This document shows, in pieces, positions 26,701 to 36,100 of a stretch of DNA of 64,000 nt. Below the pieces are notes generated by a model. The model searched no databases and was not told the origin of the DNA. It worked only from the letters and a program-made list of their open reading frames with translations. Source of the stretch: MVYY01 sp012517575 (GTDB taxonomy: Bacteria; Bacteroidota; Bacteroidia; Bacteroidales; Paludibacteraceae); contig JAVLUG010000007.1 in NCBI GenBank assembly GCA_031629035.1, forward strand, positions 1 to 64,000. Reading direction: 5' to 3'. Both the position numbers and the translations under genes were made by a program. The first letter of the stretch is position 1. Each line of letters opens with the position of its first letter.

Positions 26701-28146
26701 AATTCCGGTAAAATGAGCATCGATGTTTTCGTCGGCAACATCAAAAGTCCCATCAAATCCACTTCCATCATAGTTTCCTTTTAATTGCATATCGCGGTAG
26801 GAATAACCATTCCATTGAAATTCGGGAATATCAGCTTCAATAGTTCCCTGAAAATTTTTATTGGCCTGCTTTTCTCCTTTGGTGTTAAAATTAAATGAAA
26901 AAAGTCCAAACTGATTGTTGCTCAGAATTTTATTTAATTGAATGTTGTCCGACTTAATGGTGCCATTGTAAGCCAAATACTGAGACTTGGTATTGTATTG
27001 CAGCAGGATATCCGTAGCTATCGTACCCACATTCGATCTCAGTTTACCATAGGCTACCAGGTTGTTTAGAAATCCGGAAATATTGCCGTTGTATCTGACC
27101 ATTCCCAATTGATTCAATTCTTTTGGCAGCACAAATGGTTTTTTTGTTAGTCCGGCAACAAAATCCTGCAAATCGTTTCTTTCGAAATGCAAATCATTGA
27201 TGTTGGCGTAAATAAAAGTTTCATCCATATTGGGTAAACCGGTAAAATCGGCTTTGGCATTCAGTAAAAAAGAATTCCCAAATTTTAATCGAATTTGGTT
27301 GAATTTCAGACTTGAAATTCTGCCATCGATTTCAATTTCTGCATCCATTTTGGTATTTAAATTGGCAAAGGCAGGGACAAATGCAGCGAAATCAGAAAAG
27401 GTAAAGTAAGAAGATCGAAGTGGAATTTTCAATTTCACATTCTCATTCAGATTTTTCAAATCGGAAAATTTTGCATAATTTACCTGGATACTGTCAAAAT
27501 GAATTTTAGAATTGGGCATCCATAAATCGAAGTAGGGAATATCGATATTTTTATCGGAAACTGAGAATTTTGTCCGTAAATCCTTTAATGTCAAGCCTGA
27601 GGATTCGTATGCGCTCAAGTGGTTGATACTTGCCTTAATGGTGTCCTTGTGAAAAATATCCAGATGAATATCGGAATTGATATTGGTAAGATAAAGATGC
27701 TTGGGATTAAATGTCTGCGAGTTGCTATGATTTTCGCGTGCATCGACGAAACGAAAAGAAGAATTTTTTAATTTGAATCGGGTAATTTGAAATTCTATAT
27801 TTGCCGGCTTAGAACCTTGTGGTTTTTTGAAAGCCTGAACAATAAAGTCAAAATTTGTTTTGCCAGCCTTATCAATAGCAATATTCCCATAAAGTTGATC
27901 TAAATCAATGGAACGAAATTGATATTTTCCACGAAAAAATTTCCATAGATTAAAATGTGCATCCATGCTTTTTACATACAAAAGTGTGTCTTGTTGCTGA
28001 TCCTCCAAGTAAACGTCATCAATGGCAATGGTATTGAAAAGCTTGTAATGTATCTTACCGATTTCAACTTTAGTTTGCAATTTTTCTGAAAGTTGTCGAA
28101 CGAGGGTTTGCGCAATAGAATTTTGTATTCTGCTGTTTTGCAACAA
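23770..28146 (-). CDS. tamB: TamB-like translocation/assembly module (DUF490)
   Basis: At least 1458 residues of repetitive beta-strand sequence (AsmA-like N-terminal region, then a long beta-taco) ending in the TamB C-terminal domain (about 1080-1458: KLFGTYTIEKGTYLFTLQNV, LSSLPRTSVPVNCILLLSGD, QFLIQPNNRLIINGNLGYRND). It spans the periplasm and is involved in lipid transport or outer-membrane protein assembly. The given start is a TTG. The same frame continues upstream to about 28252 and encodes a perfect membrane anchor (IAGYTIGGIILFLAILLILL), but without any ATG, GTG or TTG ahead of it. The true start is therefore probably a rare codon (ATT/ATA) near 28190-28230, or the sequence has an error there. 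Confidence 0.88.
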   Translation of the reverse strand: MLQNSRIQNSIAQTLVRQLSEKLQTKVEIGKIHYKLFNTIAIDDVYLEDQQQDTLLYVKSMDAHFNLWKFFRGKYQFRSIDLDQLYGNIAIDKAGKTNFDFIVQAFKKPQGSKPANIEFQITRFKLKNSSFRFVDARENHSNSQTFNPKHLYLTNINSDIHLDIFHKDTIKASINHLSAYESSGLTLKDLRTKFSVSDKNIDIPYFDLWMPNSKIHFDSIQVNYAKFSDLKNLNENVKLKIPLRSSYFTFSDFAAFVPAFANLNTKMDAEIEIDGRISSLKFNQIRLKFGNSFLLNAKADFTGLPNMDETFIYANINDLHFERNDLQDFVAGLTKKPFVLPKELNQLGMVRYNGNISGFLNNLVAYGKLRSNVGTIATDILLQYNTKSQYLAYNGTIKSDNIQLNKILSNNQFGLFSFNFNTKGEKQANKNFQGTIEADIPEFQWNGYSYRDMQLKGNYDGSGFDGTFDVADENIDAHFTGIVDMTKRLPVFDFSLNLAKANLNALKLTTKYSNANLSFNARTNMIGNSPDNLNGFVLFDKIAFTNRNRTLNAGKIQFVSRTKNDETYFLISSDYVNGSISGNFIYSSLDQTFKRLAYHYLPALSNKIPHENSHPNFINVDLKISDTGELTDILELPWQLKGNSYIKGYYDEKNYKIDFTSNFPYFKFGKREFENIFLSLQNEEDKLSFITRAQMDGKNKPMHFYINATASDNSVNTLLGWQNTDSITNAGEFKTLTKFAATDGKINAQISVLPSQIILMDSVLNIFPSVVKYNSDGSLQVNNFKMEGSSQFLHVNGIASKSEKDSLQFAMNNLDLYFIMNDLVKLKDPSLGGYFTGNATMYSAFQQPFFEAKLLVKDFSMNQSVLGDADLYSYWDKEKKEVVSNANIINNKDTVAYIDGVYVPGKDSIDFVYDMHHLNAGMLKRYFGDVVQNVKGFATGKLRMFGPTKKMRFDGDLYVDEGQLKMALTQTTYFFNDTIRMKPTSVEFKNIKMYDEEGNEGVLDGIMKHTGMFGGLKYDVMIRSNNILALNTHANDNEIFYGKAYAGGTVHIFGDVNVTNVWVDVVSRPGSKCYVTMPGSSTAADNSFVQFVNKNDTLKSQKDEQKEKKQAERTSNTKVNLQIGITPDAEIQFIIDPKAGDMIVGKGTGNLRFEFDTYSDIKLFGTYTIEKGTYLFTLQNVIRKEFKIDEGSTLTWTGDLYNAQVKIKGIYSLTASLRDLMDASQLSSLPRTSVPVNCILLLSGDLMKPNVEFNIDLPSSDESVKQMVKSTISTNEMMARQIVYLLIFNKFYNPYQQSATNSPVGIGSSEAVSLVVSTLSAQMNNWLAQMINSNIISIGFDYRQTDQLSSDVQAQFLIQPNNRLIINGNLGYRNDNVNLSNNTNKFIGDIDVEWLLTEGGKFRLKAYNHTIDRYQLRSAKNTQGIGLIYKEDFSNFDELFRYYWNILTFKKKTNETNQ

Positions 28147-28364
28147 AATAAGTAAAATTGCAAGGAATAAAATAATTCCTCCAATAGTATAACCTGCTAT
28201 TTTAACCGATTTTTTTATACCTTTGAATTTTATTTTACAAAAATAAAAAAATTATTTATGATTTTCTGAATCAAAAAAGTGGAACAACCCTTATTTTTTT
28301 ATAAAATTCAAGCATACTTTTTCTGATTGAGATTGTTATTTTTTTATTAAAAAAATGAATTTTT

Positions 28365-29396
28365 ATGAACCCTATTATTATATTAGGAATCGAATCTTCG
28401 TGTGACGACACTTCAGCTGCCGTTTTGCGCGATGGAGTCATGCTTTCAAATGTTATTGCCAATCAGTCGGTTCACGCCAAATTTGGAGGAGTAGTTCCGG
28501 AATTGGCATCGCGTGCGCATCAGCAAAATATTATTCCTACCGTTCAGGAAGCATTAAGACAAGCCGACATCGACAAAAAACAATTAAGTGCTGTAGCTTT
28601 CACCCGAGGACCGGGTTTATTGGGTTCACTGCTTGTGGGAACTTCTTTTGCAAAAGGTTTTGCTCAGGCACTCGGCATTCCCATTATTGACGTGAATCAT
28701 TTGCAGGCACACGTTTTGGCTCATTTTATCAGAAAAGATGAAAACGATAACTCTCCGCAACCTCAATTCCCTTTTTTGTGTCTGCTTGTTTCGGGAGGAA
28801 ATTCTCAAATTGTTCTGGTAAAAGCTTATAACGATATGACCGTTGTCGGTCAGACCATTGATGACGCTGCAGGAGAAGCTTTTGACAAATGTGCAAAAGT
28901 TATGGGTTTGCCTTATCCCGGTGGCCCTCATATCGACCGTCTGGCTAAAGAAGGAAATCCAAATACTTTCAGACTGAATAAGCCCCAAATTGAAGGATAC
29001 AATTACAGTTTCAGTGGCTTAAAAACTTCTTTTCTGTACTTGCTTCGGGACAAAATGAAGGAAAATTCAAATTTTATCGAGGAAAATCTCAATGATTTGT
29101 GTGCTTCTCTGCAGGCAACCGTTATCGATATTTTGATGGATAAACTGAAAAAAGCCGCCAAGGATTATAACATTCACCAAATTGCACTGGCTGGAGGTGT
29201 TTCTGCTAATTCAGCCTTGCGTCAGGCTTTTAACGATTTGGCAACTATTGATGGTTACGAAGTTTTTATTCCTCCTTTTGCTTTTACTACCGACAATGCT
29301 GCCATGATTGCCATGACCGGTTATTTCAAGTATCTCGATCACGATTTCTGTTCCTTTGACGATGTGCCGTTTGCAAGAGTTAGCAATACTTTTTAA
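28365..29396 (+). CDS. tsaD: tRNA N6-threonylcarbamoyladenosine transferase subunit
   Basis: 343 residues, full length for TsaD/Gcp (ASKHA fold). GIESSCDDTSAAV (8-20), the metal-binding H112 and H116 in NHLQAHVLAH, LLVSGGNSQIV, and DDAAGEAFDKCAKVMGLPYPGGP are all canonical. It transfers threonylcarbamoyl to A37 of ANN-decoding tRNAs together with TsaB and TsaE (not in this window). It is divergent from tamB. The exosortase-like gene follows 7 bp later and is probably co-transcribed. Confidence 0.97.
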   Translation: MNPIIILGIESSCDDTSAAVLRDGVMLSNVIANQSVHAKFGGVVPELASRAHQQNIIPTVQEALRQADIDKKQLSAVAFTRGPGLLGSLLVGTSFAKGFAQALGIPIIDVNHLQAHVLAHFIRKDENDNSPQPQFPFLCLLVSGGNSQIVLVKAYNDMTVVGQTIDDAAGEAFDKCAKVMGLPYPGGPHIDRLAKEGNPNTFRLNKPQIEGYNYSFSGLKTSFLYLLRDKMKENSNFIEENLNDLCASLQATVIDILMDKLKKAAKDYNIHQIALAGGVSANSALRQAFNDLATIDGYEVFIPPFAFTTDNAAMIAMTGYFKYLDHDFCSFDDVPFARVSNTF

Positions 29397-29403
29397 GAAT
29401 ATT

Positions 29404-29997
29404 ATGAAAAAGGAGCTTTCCAGAATAAAAAAAATTTTGACTCCTTACAACGGTGTAATTTATTTTGTTGTTATTTTGCTGATTTGTCATTTTGCATGGA
29501 AATTTCTGGTGCGGGGTGATGATTCAAATCGTCAGGTTACGTTTTTGGGAAATGATATTTCGGCGCCATTTCAATTTATGGCCAACCATGTTGCTCAAAC
29601 TACTGCAAATGTTCTAAATTTTTTAGGATTTCATATTCAGCTCTTTGCCAATAACGTTCTGAAACAGGAAAACGGCTTCGGTATCCAAATTGTATGGTCA
29701 TGTACTGGGCTGAAACAGGCATATATTTTTTTCTGCATTATAGCTTTCTATCGTGGGCCGCTCGGCAAAAAACTGTGGTTTATTCCTCTCGGACTGGCTA
29801 TGGTTTATGTGTTTAATATTTTTAGAATCAGTGCAATAACGGCTCTTGTTCAGCAACACCCTTCTTGGTTTACTTTTTTACACGAATATTTTTTCAAATA
29901 CTTATTCTATGCTTTAATTTTTGCTTTATGGGTTTGGTGGGAAGAAAAATTTGTAACTGAAAAAGAAAAGAATGAAAATTTATCGATTCCCGAATGA
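29404..29997 (+). CDS. Exosortase/archaeosortase family membrane protease
   Basis: I choose the ATG at 29404 (197 residues, 7 bp after tsaD) over a longer frame that starts inside tsaD. There are about five hydrophobic segments. The family triad is visible: C100 in IVWSCTGLKQ, R141 in FNIFRISA and H160 in FLHEYFFKYLFY. Exosortases are transpeptidase-like enzymes that cleave proteins with a PEP-CTERM-type tail and attach them to lipid or polysaccharide. No sorting-signal substrate or exopolysaccharide gene is adjacent, so the substrate is unknown; the T9SS proteins in this window use a different tail. Confidence 0.8.
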   Translation: MKKELSRIKKILTPYNGVIYFVVILLICHFAWKFLVRGDDSNRQVTFLGNDISAPFQFMANHVAQTTANVLNFLGFHIQLFANNVLKQENGFGIQIVWSCTGLKQAYIFFCIIAFYRGPLGKKLWFIPLGLAMVYVFNIFRISAITALVQQHPSWFTFLHEYFFKYLFYALIFALWVWWEEKFVTEKEKNENLSIPE

Positions 29998-30023
29998 ATA
30001 TTTTTAAACATTGAATTGATCGA

Positions 30024-31088
30024 TTAATATTCTTTGTAATTTTCACCGCGAAGAATGCGCAAAGCTCCCATGGCCAATGCTTCCACTTCGTTTTCGCCTG
30101 GATATACGACTATTTTCCCAAATGAGGAAACCATTTCTTTCACGTAATTCACAAACCATTCGCTTCGACTAATACCTCCCGTCAGAATTATGGCATCAAC
30201 TTTTCCTCTCAAAACGGCGCACATGGCTCCAATTTCCTTTGCAACATTATACGCCATAGCTTCCATTATGAGTTTTGCATGGGTATCTCCCTTCAAAGCT
30301 TTTTGTTCGGCCAAATAAGCATCGTTGGTTCCAAGATGTGCTATCAGTCCACCTCTTCCAATCAGCATTTTTTTTATTTCTTCTTTGGAAGCTTGTCCTT
30401 GAAAACAAAAATCTACCAGCAATCCGGCATCAATGGTTCCTGACCTTTCCGGCGAAAACGGGCCATAACCACCCAAGCCCTGATTGGTATCTATCACTTT
30501 TCCCTTTGCATGTGCCGAAACACTGATTCCACCACCCAAATGTGCAATTACCAAATTCAAATTTTCGTAAACGGTACTTACGGAAGCAGCATATTTTCTT
30601 GCTACCGCTTTCTGGTTGAGCGCATGAAACATGGAACGACGGGGAAATTGTGGCAATCCGCTGATGCGGGCAACATCCTGCATTTCGTCCACTACCACTG
30701 GATCAACGATAAAGGGTTTGCATTGCGGAATATCGCGGGATATTTCATAGGCTATGATGCCTCCCAAATTACTTGCATGTTCTCCTCTTTTGGCCTCTCT
30801 CAAATCGGCAATCATTTTTTCGTTCACCAAATATACTCCTGAAGCTACCGGTCTAATCATTCCTCCTCTGCCAACAATAGCAGATAGTGTTTGTAAATCT
30901 ACACCATCATGTTTCAACCTGTTCAGAATTAAATTTTTTCTGAAATCGAGCTGATCAATTATTTTTTCAAAAGATTTTAATTCTTCCGTGGAGTGTAAAA
31001 TGGTATGAAGAAATAAAATTTTTTCGTCCTCATAGACTGCAAATTTTGTTGAAGTAGAGCCGGGATTGATTGAAAGGATTTTAAACAT
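30024..31088 (-). CDS. buk: Butyrate kinase
   Basis: 354 residues, standard length. The ASKHA acetokinase-family markers are INPGSTSTKFAVYED (residues 6-20), GRGGMIRPVASGVY, HALNQKAVARKYA, the second phosphate motif VIAHLGGGISVSAH, and a C-terminal ADP-binding stretch ILTGGISRS. It interconverts butyryl phosphate + ADP with butyrate + ATP (EC 2.7.2.7), or acts on branched-chain analogues. The usual partner, phosphotransbutyrylase (ptb), is not adjacent; the gene stands alone between convergent and divergent neighbours. Confidence 0.93.
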   Translation of the reverse strand: MFKILSINPGSTSTKFAVYEDEKILFLHTILHSTEELKSFEKIIDQLDFRKNLILNRLKHDGVDLQTLSAIVGRGGMIRPVASGVYLVNEKMIADLREAKRGEHASNLGGIIAYEISRDIPQCKPFIVDPVVVDEMQDVARISGLPQFPRRSMFHALNQKAVARKYAASVSTVYENLNLVIAHLGGGISVSAHAKGKVIDTNQGLGGYGPFSPERSGTIDAGLLVDFCFQGQASKEEIKKMLIGRGGLIAHLGTNDAYLAEQKALKGDTHAKLIMEAMAYNVAKEIGAMCAVLRGKVDAIILTGGISRSEWFVNYVKEMVSSFGKIVVYPGENEVEALAMGALRILRGENYKEY

Positions 31089-31281
31089 GGTGTAGGATTT
31101 AAGTCAACATTTTTTGCAAATTTATGATATTTTCTGACATCTTCTAAATATTCTATTTCCTTTTGGAAAAAATCTTTGTTTTAATTGATGTGGTTGCAAA
31201 ACATTAAATAATTCATAATCAGTCGAAAAGTTTTCATTTGTTGTTTTGTTGTAAAAAGAGAGAATATTTATTCGATAATAC

Positions 31282-31313
31282 TTTGGATTTTAAATAATTA
31301 TTTTGTAATTTTG
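31282..31313 (+). promoter_or_regulatory. Consensus promoter of rimP-nusA-infB
   Basis: TTTG (31282-31285), 20 bp, TAATTTTG (31306-31313). Transcription should start near 31318-31320. Confidence 0.75.
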
Positions 31314-31336
31314 CACCGTGAAAAGGAATTGTAGGA

Positions 31337-31363
31337 GGGGACAAAATTGTCCCCTTGTTTTTT
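31337..31363 (+). terminator. Terminator-like hairpin in the rimP leader (candidate attenuator)
   Basis: GGGGACA (31337-31343), loop AAAT, TGTCCCC (31348-31354), then TTGTTTTTT. It begins about 18 nt after the predicted transcription start and ends about 20 nt before the rimP ATG. No upstream plus-strand gene is near enough to need it (the last one ends at 29997), so it should act on this operon's own transcript. Confidence 0.7.
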
Positions 31364-31383
31364 AGATAAATGTGAACTTTCCC

Positions 31384-31851
31384 ATGATTGAGCAGCCAAC
31401 CATATTGCAAATAGTGGAAAATTTTGTTTCAGGAACAGATTTTTACATGGTAGAAGTCAAAGTAAGTCCTGAAAATCAGATTCTTGTCGTTTTTGATTCA
31501 TTTCAAGGTGTTTCTATTGACGATTGCGAATCTTTAAACAATTTCATCGAATCCAAATTGGACAGAGAACAGGAAGATTATGAATTGGAAGTCAGCTCTC
31601 CCGGACTGACAGAACCTTTCAAAGTACTGAAACAGTACGAAAAAAACATAGGTAATGAAGTGGAAATTGTTACCAAAAAAGGAGAAAAATTTTCCGGAAT
31701 ACTCACAGAGGTAAATTTTGATAATTGTACACTTCAAACTGAAAAATTAATCAAACCGGAAGGCGCAAAAAGGAAAATCAAGGTTACAGAAAAAATTCCT
31801 TTTCGATATGAAGATATTAAAACTACAAAATATATTTTAAGATTTAAATAA
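31384..31851 (+). CDS. rimP: Ribosome maturation factor RimP
   Basis: 155 residues from the ATG at 31384; a GTG four codons earlier (31372) is possible but gives an untypical start. The N-terminal alpha/beta domain (ILQIVENFVSGTDFYMVEVKV; VSIDDCESLNNFIESKLD; EDYELEVSSPGLTEPFKVLKQYEKNIG) and the C-terminal SH3-like domain (EIVTKKGEKFSGILTEV) match RimP/YhbC. It helps 30S assembly. It starts the conserved rimP-nusA-infB operon, with nusA 3 bp downstream. Confidence 0.95.
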   Translation: MIEQPTILQIVENFVSGTDFYMVEVKVSPENQILVVFDSFQGVSIDDCESLNNFIESKLDREQEDYELEVSSPGLTEPFKVLKQYEKNIGNEVEIVTKKGEKFSGILTEVNFDNCTLQTEKLIKPEGAKRKIKVTEKIPFRYEDIKTTKYILRFK

Positions 31852-31854
31852 GCC

Positions 31855-33111
31855 ATGAGCAAGAAAGAAACTGTTAATTTAATTGATACTTTTTCAGAAT
31901 TTAAAGAGCTTAAAAACATTGATCGAAGTACTTTAATCAGTGTGATGGAAGAATCGTTCCGCAATATTATTGCAAAAAATTATGGAACCGATAAGAATTT
32001 TGACGTTATCATTAATCCGGATAAGGGAGATTTTGAAATATATCGAAACCGTACTGTAGTGGCAGATGACGAAATAAATGATCCAAATTTGGAAATATCG
32101 CTCAGTGAAGCCCAAAAAATTGATGAAGATTATCAAATTGGTGAAGAAGTTACCGATACCGTTGACATCTCGGCTTTCGGTAGGCGTGCTATCTTGACTT
32201 TACGGCAAACGCTGCAATCAAAGATTCTGGAGTTGCAAAAGGATAACGTTTATACCAAATACAGTAAAATGGTTGGTCAAATTGTTACGGCCGAATTATA
32301 TCAGATTTGGAAAAAAGAAATGCTTCTGATGGATGAAGAAGGAAACGAGCTTTATTTACCCAAATCGGAACAGATCCCGACAGACTTTTATCGAAAAGGC
32401 GATATGGTGAAAGCTGTGGTGGCTATGGTGGAAAATAAAAACAACAATCCACGTGTGATTCTTTCCCGTATTTCGCCCGTATTTTTGGAACGACTTTTTG
32501 AAAATGAAATTCCTGAAATTCATGATGGACTGATAACCATTAAAAAAATTGCCAGGATTCCCGGCGAACGTGCAAAAGTTGCCGTTGAATCTTACGACGA
32601 TCGTATTGATCCCGTAGGAGCTTGCGTAGGTATGAAAGGCTCACGTATTCACGGAATAGTGCGCGAATTGAGAAACGAAAATATAGATGTCATTAATTAT
32701 ACAAATAATATTAGTTTATTCATTTCAAGAGCATTAAGTCCAGCAAAAATTTCTTCCATTCGTATTAATGAAGTCGAAAAGAAAGCTGAAATTTATCTGA
32801 AGCCCGAAGAAGTTTCTCAAGCCATCGGGAAAGGAGGACTTAATATAAAACTTGCTAGCATGCTGACCGGTTACACGCTCGACGTGTTCCGAGAATTGGA
32901 CGAAACCGAAACCGAAGACATTTATTTGGATGAATTCAATGACGAAATTGATCAATGGGTTATCGATACGTTAAAATCTATTGGTTGCGATACGGCCAAA
33001 AATGTGTTGGCTATTCCGCGCGAAGATTTGATTCGTCGCACCGATTTGGAAGAAGAAACCATAGATGAAGTGCTGAATATTTTACGTTCGGAATTCGAAG
33101 ACGAAAATTGA
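31855..33111 (+). CDS. nusA: Transcription termination/antitermination factor NusA
   Basis: 418 residues: N-terminal RNA polymerase-binding domain (1-125), S1 domain (about 130-200, with KGDMVKAVVAMVE), and two KH domains (about 205-345, with GERAKVAVESYDDRIDPVGACVGMKGSRI and the KH GKGG at GKGGLNIKLASMLTG). A short C-terminal helical region (DTLKSIGCDTAKNVL) follows. It lacks the long acidic repeats of the Escherichia protein, as usual in this phylum. If the leader hairpin is a true attenuator, NusA would be a natural autoregulator. Confidence 0.97.
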   Translation: MSKKETVNLIDTFSEFKELKNIDRSTLISVMEESFRNIIAKNYGTDKNFDVIINPDKGDFEIYRNRTVVADDEINDPNLEISLSEAQKIDEDYQIGEEVTDTVDISAFGRRAILTLRQTLQSKILELQKDNVYTKYSKMVGQIVTAELYQIWKKEMLLMDEEGNELYLPKSEQIPTDFYRKGDMVKAVVAMVENKNNNPRVILSRISPVFLERLFENEIPEIHDGLITIKKIARIPGERAKVAVESYDDRIDPVGACVGMKGSRIHGIVRELRNENIDVINYTNNISLFISRALSPAKISSIRINEVEKKAEIYLKPEEVSQAIGKGGLNIKLASMLTGYTLDVFRELDETETEDIYLDEFNDEIDQWVIDTLKSIGCDTAKNVLAIPREDLIRRTDLEEETIDEVLNILRSEFEDEN

Positions 33112-33176
33112 GCAATTTTTTAATTAAACGAACGACTGTTCAAAGCTTTTAAAGTTAATAATTGTAAAATAAATAT

Positions 33177-36100
33177 ATGCCTATAAGATTAAGTAAAGCA
33201 TGCAAGGATTTGAATGTCGGTATGAGTACGGCAGTTGAATTTCTCGCAAAAAAAGGTCATAAACTGTCGGCCGATCCAAATCTAAAATTGGAAGATGAGC
33301 TGTATCTTTTGCTTGCAAAAGAATTTAATAAGGATATGGCGTTGAAGATTGAATCGGAACGGATCAGCAAAGAACGGCAGGAAAAAGAAAAAGCCGAAAC
33401 TGTCGGATTGGAAGAGTATGTCCATCCCAAAACAGCACCCAAACCTGTCGAAACAATACCAACTGTTATCCCTGAAGAACAAAAGCCTCATATCAAGCCT
33501 GTTGGACACATCAATTTGGAAGAAACAGAAAGAAAAGCGAAAACAAAAGAAAAAGAAAAAACGGAAATAGCAGAATCGGCTCCCGTTGAACCAAAAAAGG
33601 AAAATATTGTTGCCGAAAAAGATAAAATTGAAACCGATGCTACTTTGACTCATGAAGTAAAAGCGGTTGTTACCGAAGAGCCTCCAAAATTAGAAAAACC
33701 AGAAGAAATTGAAGAAAAAGTTCAGGAAGTAAAAGTTAAAACAGAAGAACTTGAAATTAAAGAAGAGGTTTTGCCCGATATAGCAGAAACAAAGACAGAG
33801 AAACCTATAGAAGAAGTTGAAATATCAAAATCTTCTACTTCTGAAAAACCTGAAATTCTCACAACTCAGGAACCCGAATCTCACGATTTGGAAGAAATTA
33901 TTAAAAATAAAGAAATTGAGACTTCAGAACCTGAAGAAGAAATTTTTTATACTGAAAGGCCCGTTTTGGATACCAATATTACTGTGGTAGGCACTATTGA
34001 CCTTGATGCACTCAACCAGCAGGTTAGGCCAAAACCAAAATCGAAAGAACAGAAGAAGAAAGAAAAGGAAGAAAAAAATCTATTGGCCGCCGAAGCCAAA
34101 AAAATTGACCAAAAAGGCAAAAAAGTAATCAAATTGGCCGGTGAGGTTGTGGATGACGAAGATGTGAAAGAACAACACAAAAAGAAACGCGAACGTTTTA
34201 CAAAGCAAAAAGTTGATATTTCGAAAGTTTCCGGCAATACCAAAACTGAGGAATTGGAAAGACCCAAAAAATTGAATCTTTCTCCCAAAGGAAACAAAGA
34301 CAAATTTAAAAAATCCATTAAACCTGCTATTTCTGAAGAAGATATTCAGAAACAAATTAAGGAAACACTTGCCCGATTGGCAACTTCCAATAAGAAGACA
34401 AAAGGTTCAAAATACAAAAAAGACAAAAGAGAAATTATCAATGCCCGTCAGCAACAGCAGGCAGAAATGGAGCAGAATAATGAAAAAGTACTGAAACTGA
34501 CCGAATTTGTAACCGTGAATGAACTGGCTACCATGATGGAGGTTCCGGTAAATGATGTCATCTCTACTTGTATGAATCTTGGTTTGATAGTTTCCATCAA
34601 TCAAAGACTGGATGCCGAAACTATTAATATTTTAGCTGATGAATTTGGTTACACTACCGAATATGTAAGTCATGATGTAATTGAAGCGCTTGCCGAAAAC
34701 GAACCCGACGACGAAGAAAATCTTCAACCTCGTCCACCCATTGTTACGGTCATGGGACATGTCGATCACGGAAAAACTTCTTTGTTGGACTACATACGCA
34801 AAACGAATGTGATAGCCGGCGAAGCCGGAGGAATTACCCAACATATAGGTGCCTACAATGTTGTGTTGGATAATGGGCAGCGAATTACTTTTCTCGATAC
34901 GCCGGGTCATGAAGCTTTCACGGCTATGCGTGCAAGAGGTGCAAAAGTTACCGATCTTGCCATTATTATAGTTGCAGCCGACGATAACGTAATGCCCCAG
35001 ACAGTGGAAGCCATTAATCATGCTTCAGCAGCCAATGTCCCCATTGTTTTTGCCATCAATAAAGTTGACAAGCCCGAAGCTAATCCGGAAAAAATAAAGG
35101 AACAGCTGGCCAACATGAATTATTTGGTGGAAGACTGGGGCGGAAAATATCAGTCGCAGGAAATTTCAGCAAAAAAAGGAATAGGAGTTCCCGAGCTGCT
35201 CGAAAAAGTATTGCTCGAAGCCGAATTGCTCGATTTGAAAGCAAATCCCAACAGACGTGCTATGGGATCTATTATTGAGTCCTCGTTGGATAAGGGTAGG
35301 GGATACATTGCTACGGTTTTGGTTCAAAATGGAACGCTTCGTCAGGGCGATGTTGTTTTGGCAGGAACACATTTCGGAAAAGTGAAAGCTATGTTTAATG
35401 AAAGAAACCAAAGAATTTCGGAAGCACGACCTTCCGAACCTGCTTTAATTTTAGGATTGAACGGAGCGCCACAGGCCGGAGACAATTTTGTAGTGATGGA
35501 ATCGGAGCATGAAGCCCGTGAACTGGCATTGAAACGTGAACAGTTGCAAAGAGAACAAACTATCCGTACCAAAAAACATTTTACACTGGACGAGTTGGGA
35601 AGAAGAATTGCATTGGGTGATTTTAAAGAATTGAATATCATTGTAAAAGGTGATGTTGACGGATCGGTTGAAGCAATTTCCGATTCACTGTTAAAACTTT
35701 CTACCGAAAAAATACAGGTGAATATTATCCACAAAGCAGTAGGTGCTATTTCGGATTCTGATGTTTTGCTGGCTGCAGCTTCCAATGCAATTATTGTGGG
35801 ATTTCAGGTGCGTCCTACACCTTCTGCTCGCAAAATGGCAGAAAAGGAAGAAATTGACATACGGCTCTATTCCATTATTTATGATGCCATTGAAGAAATA
35901 AAATCGGCAATGGAAGGTATGCTTTCACCCGAAATCAAAGAAGAAATTACGGCTACCCTTGAAGTCAGAGATGTATTTAGAGTTTCAAAAGTGGGAACAG
36001 TAGCCGGTTGTATGGTGAAAGAAGGAAAAATAAAGCGAACCAACAAAGTTCGACTGATTCGCGATGGAATTGTTATTTTTACCGGCGAAATTGAGTCGCT

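Noticed and set aside
33282..34355. Phe/Ser-rich antisense frames over infB
   Set aside because: Produced by the Lys/Glu-rich linker codons of IF-2.
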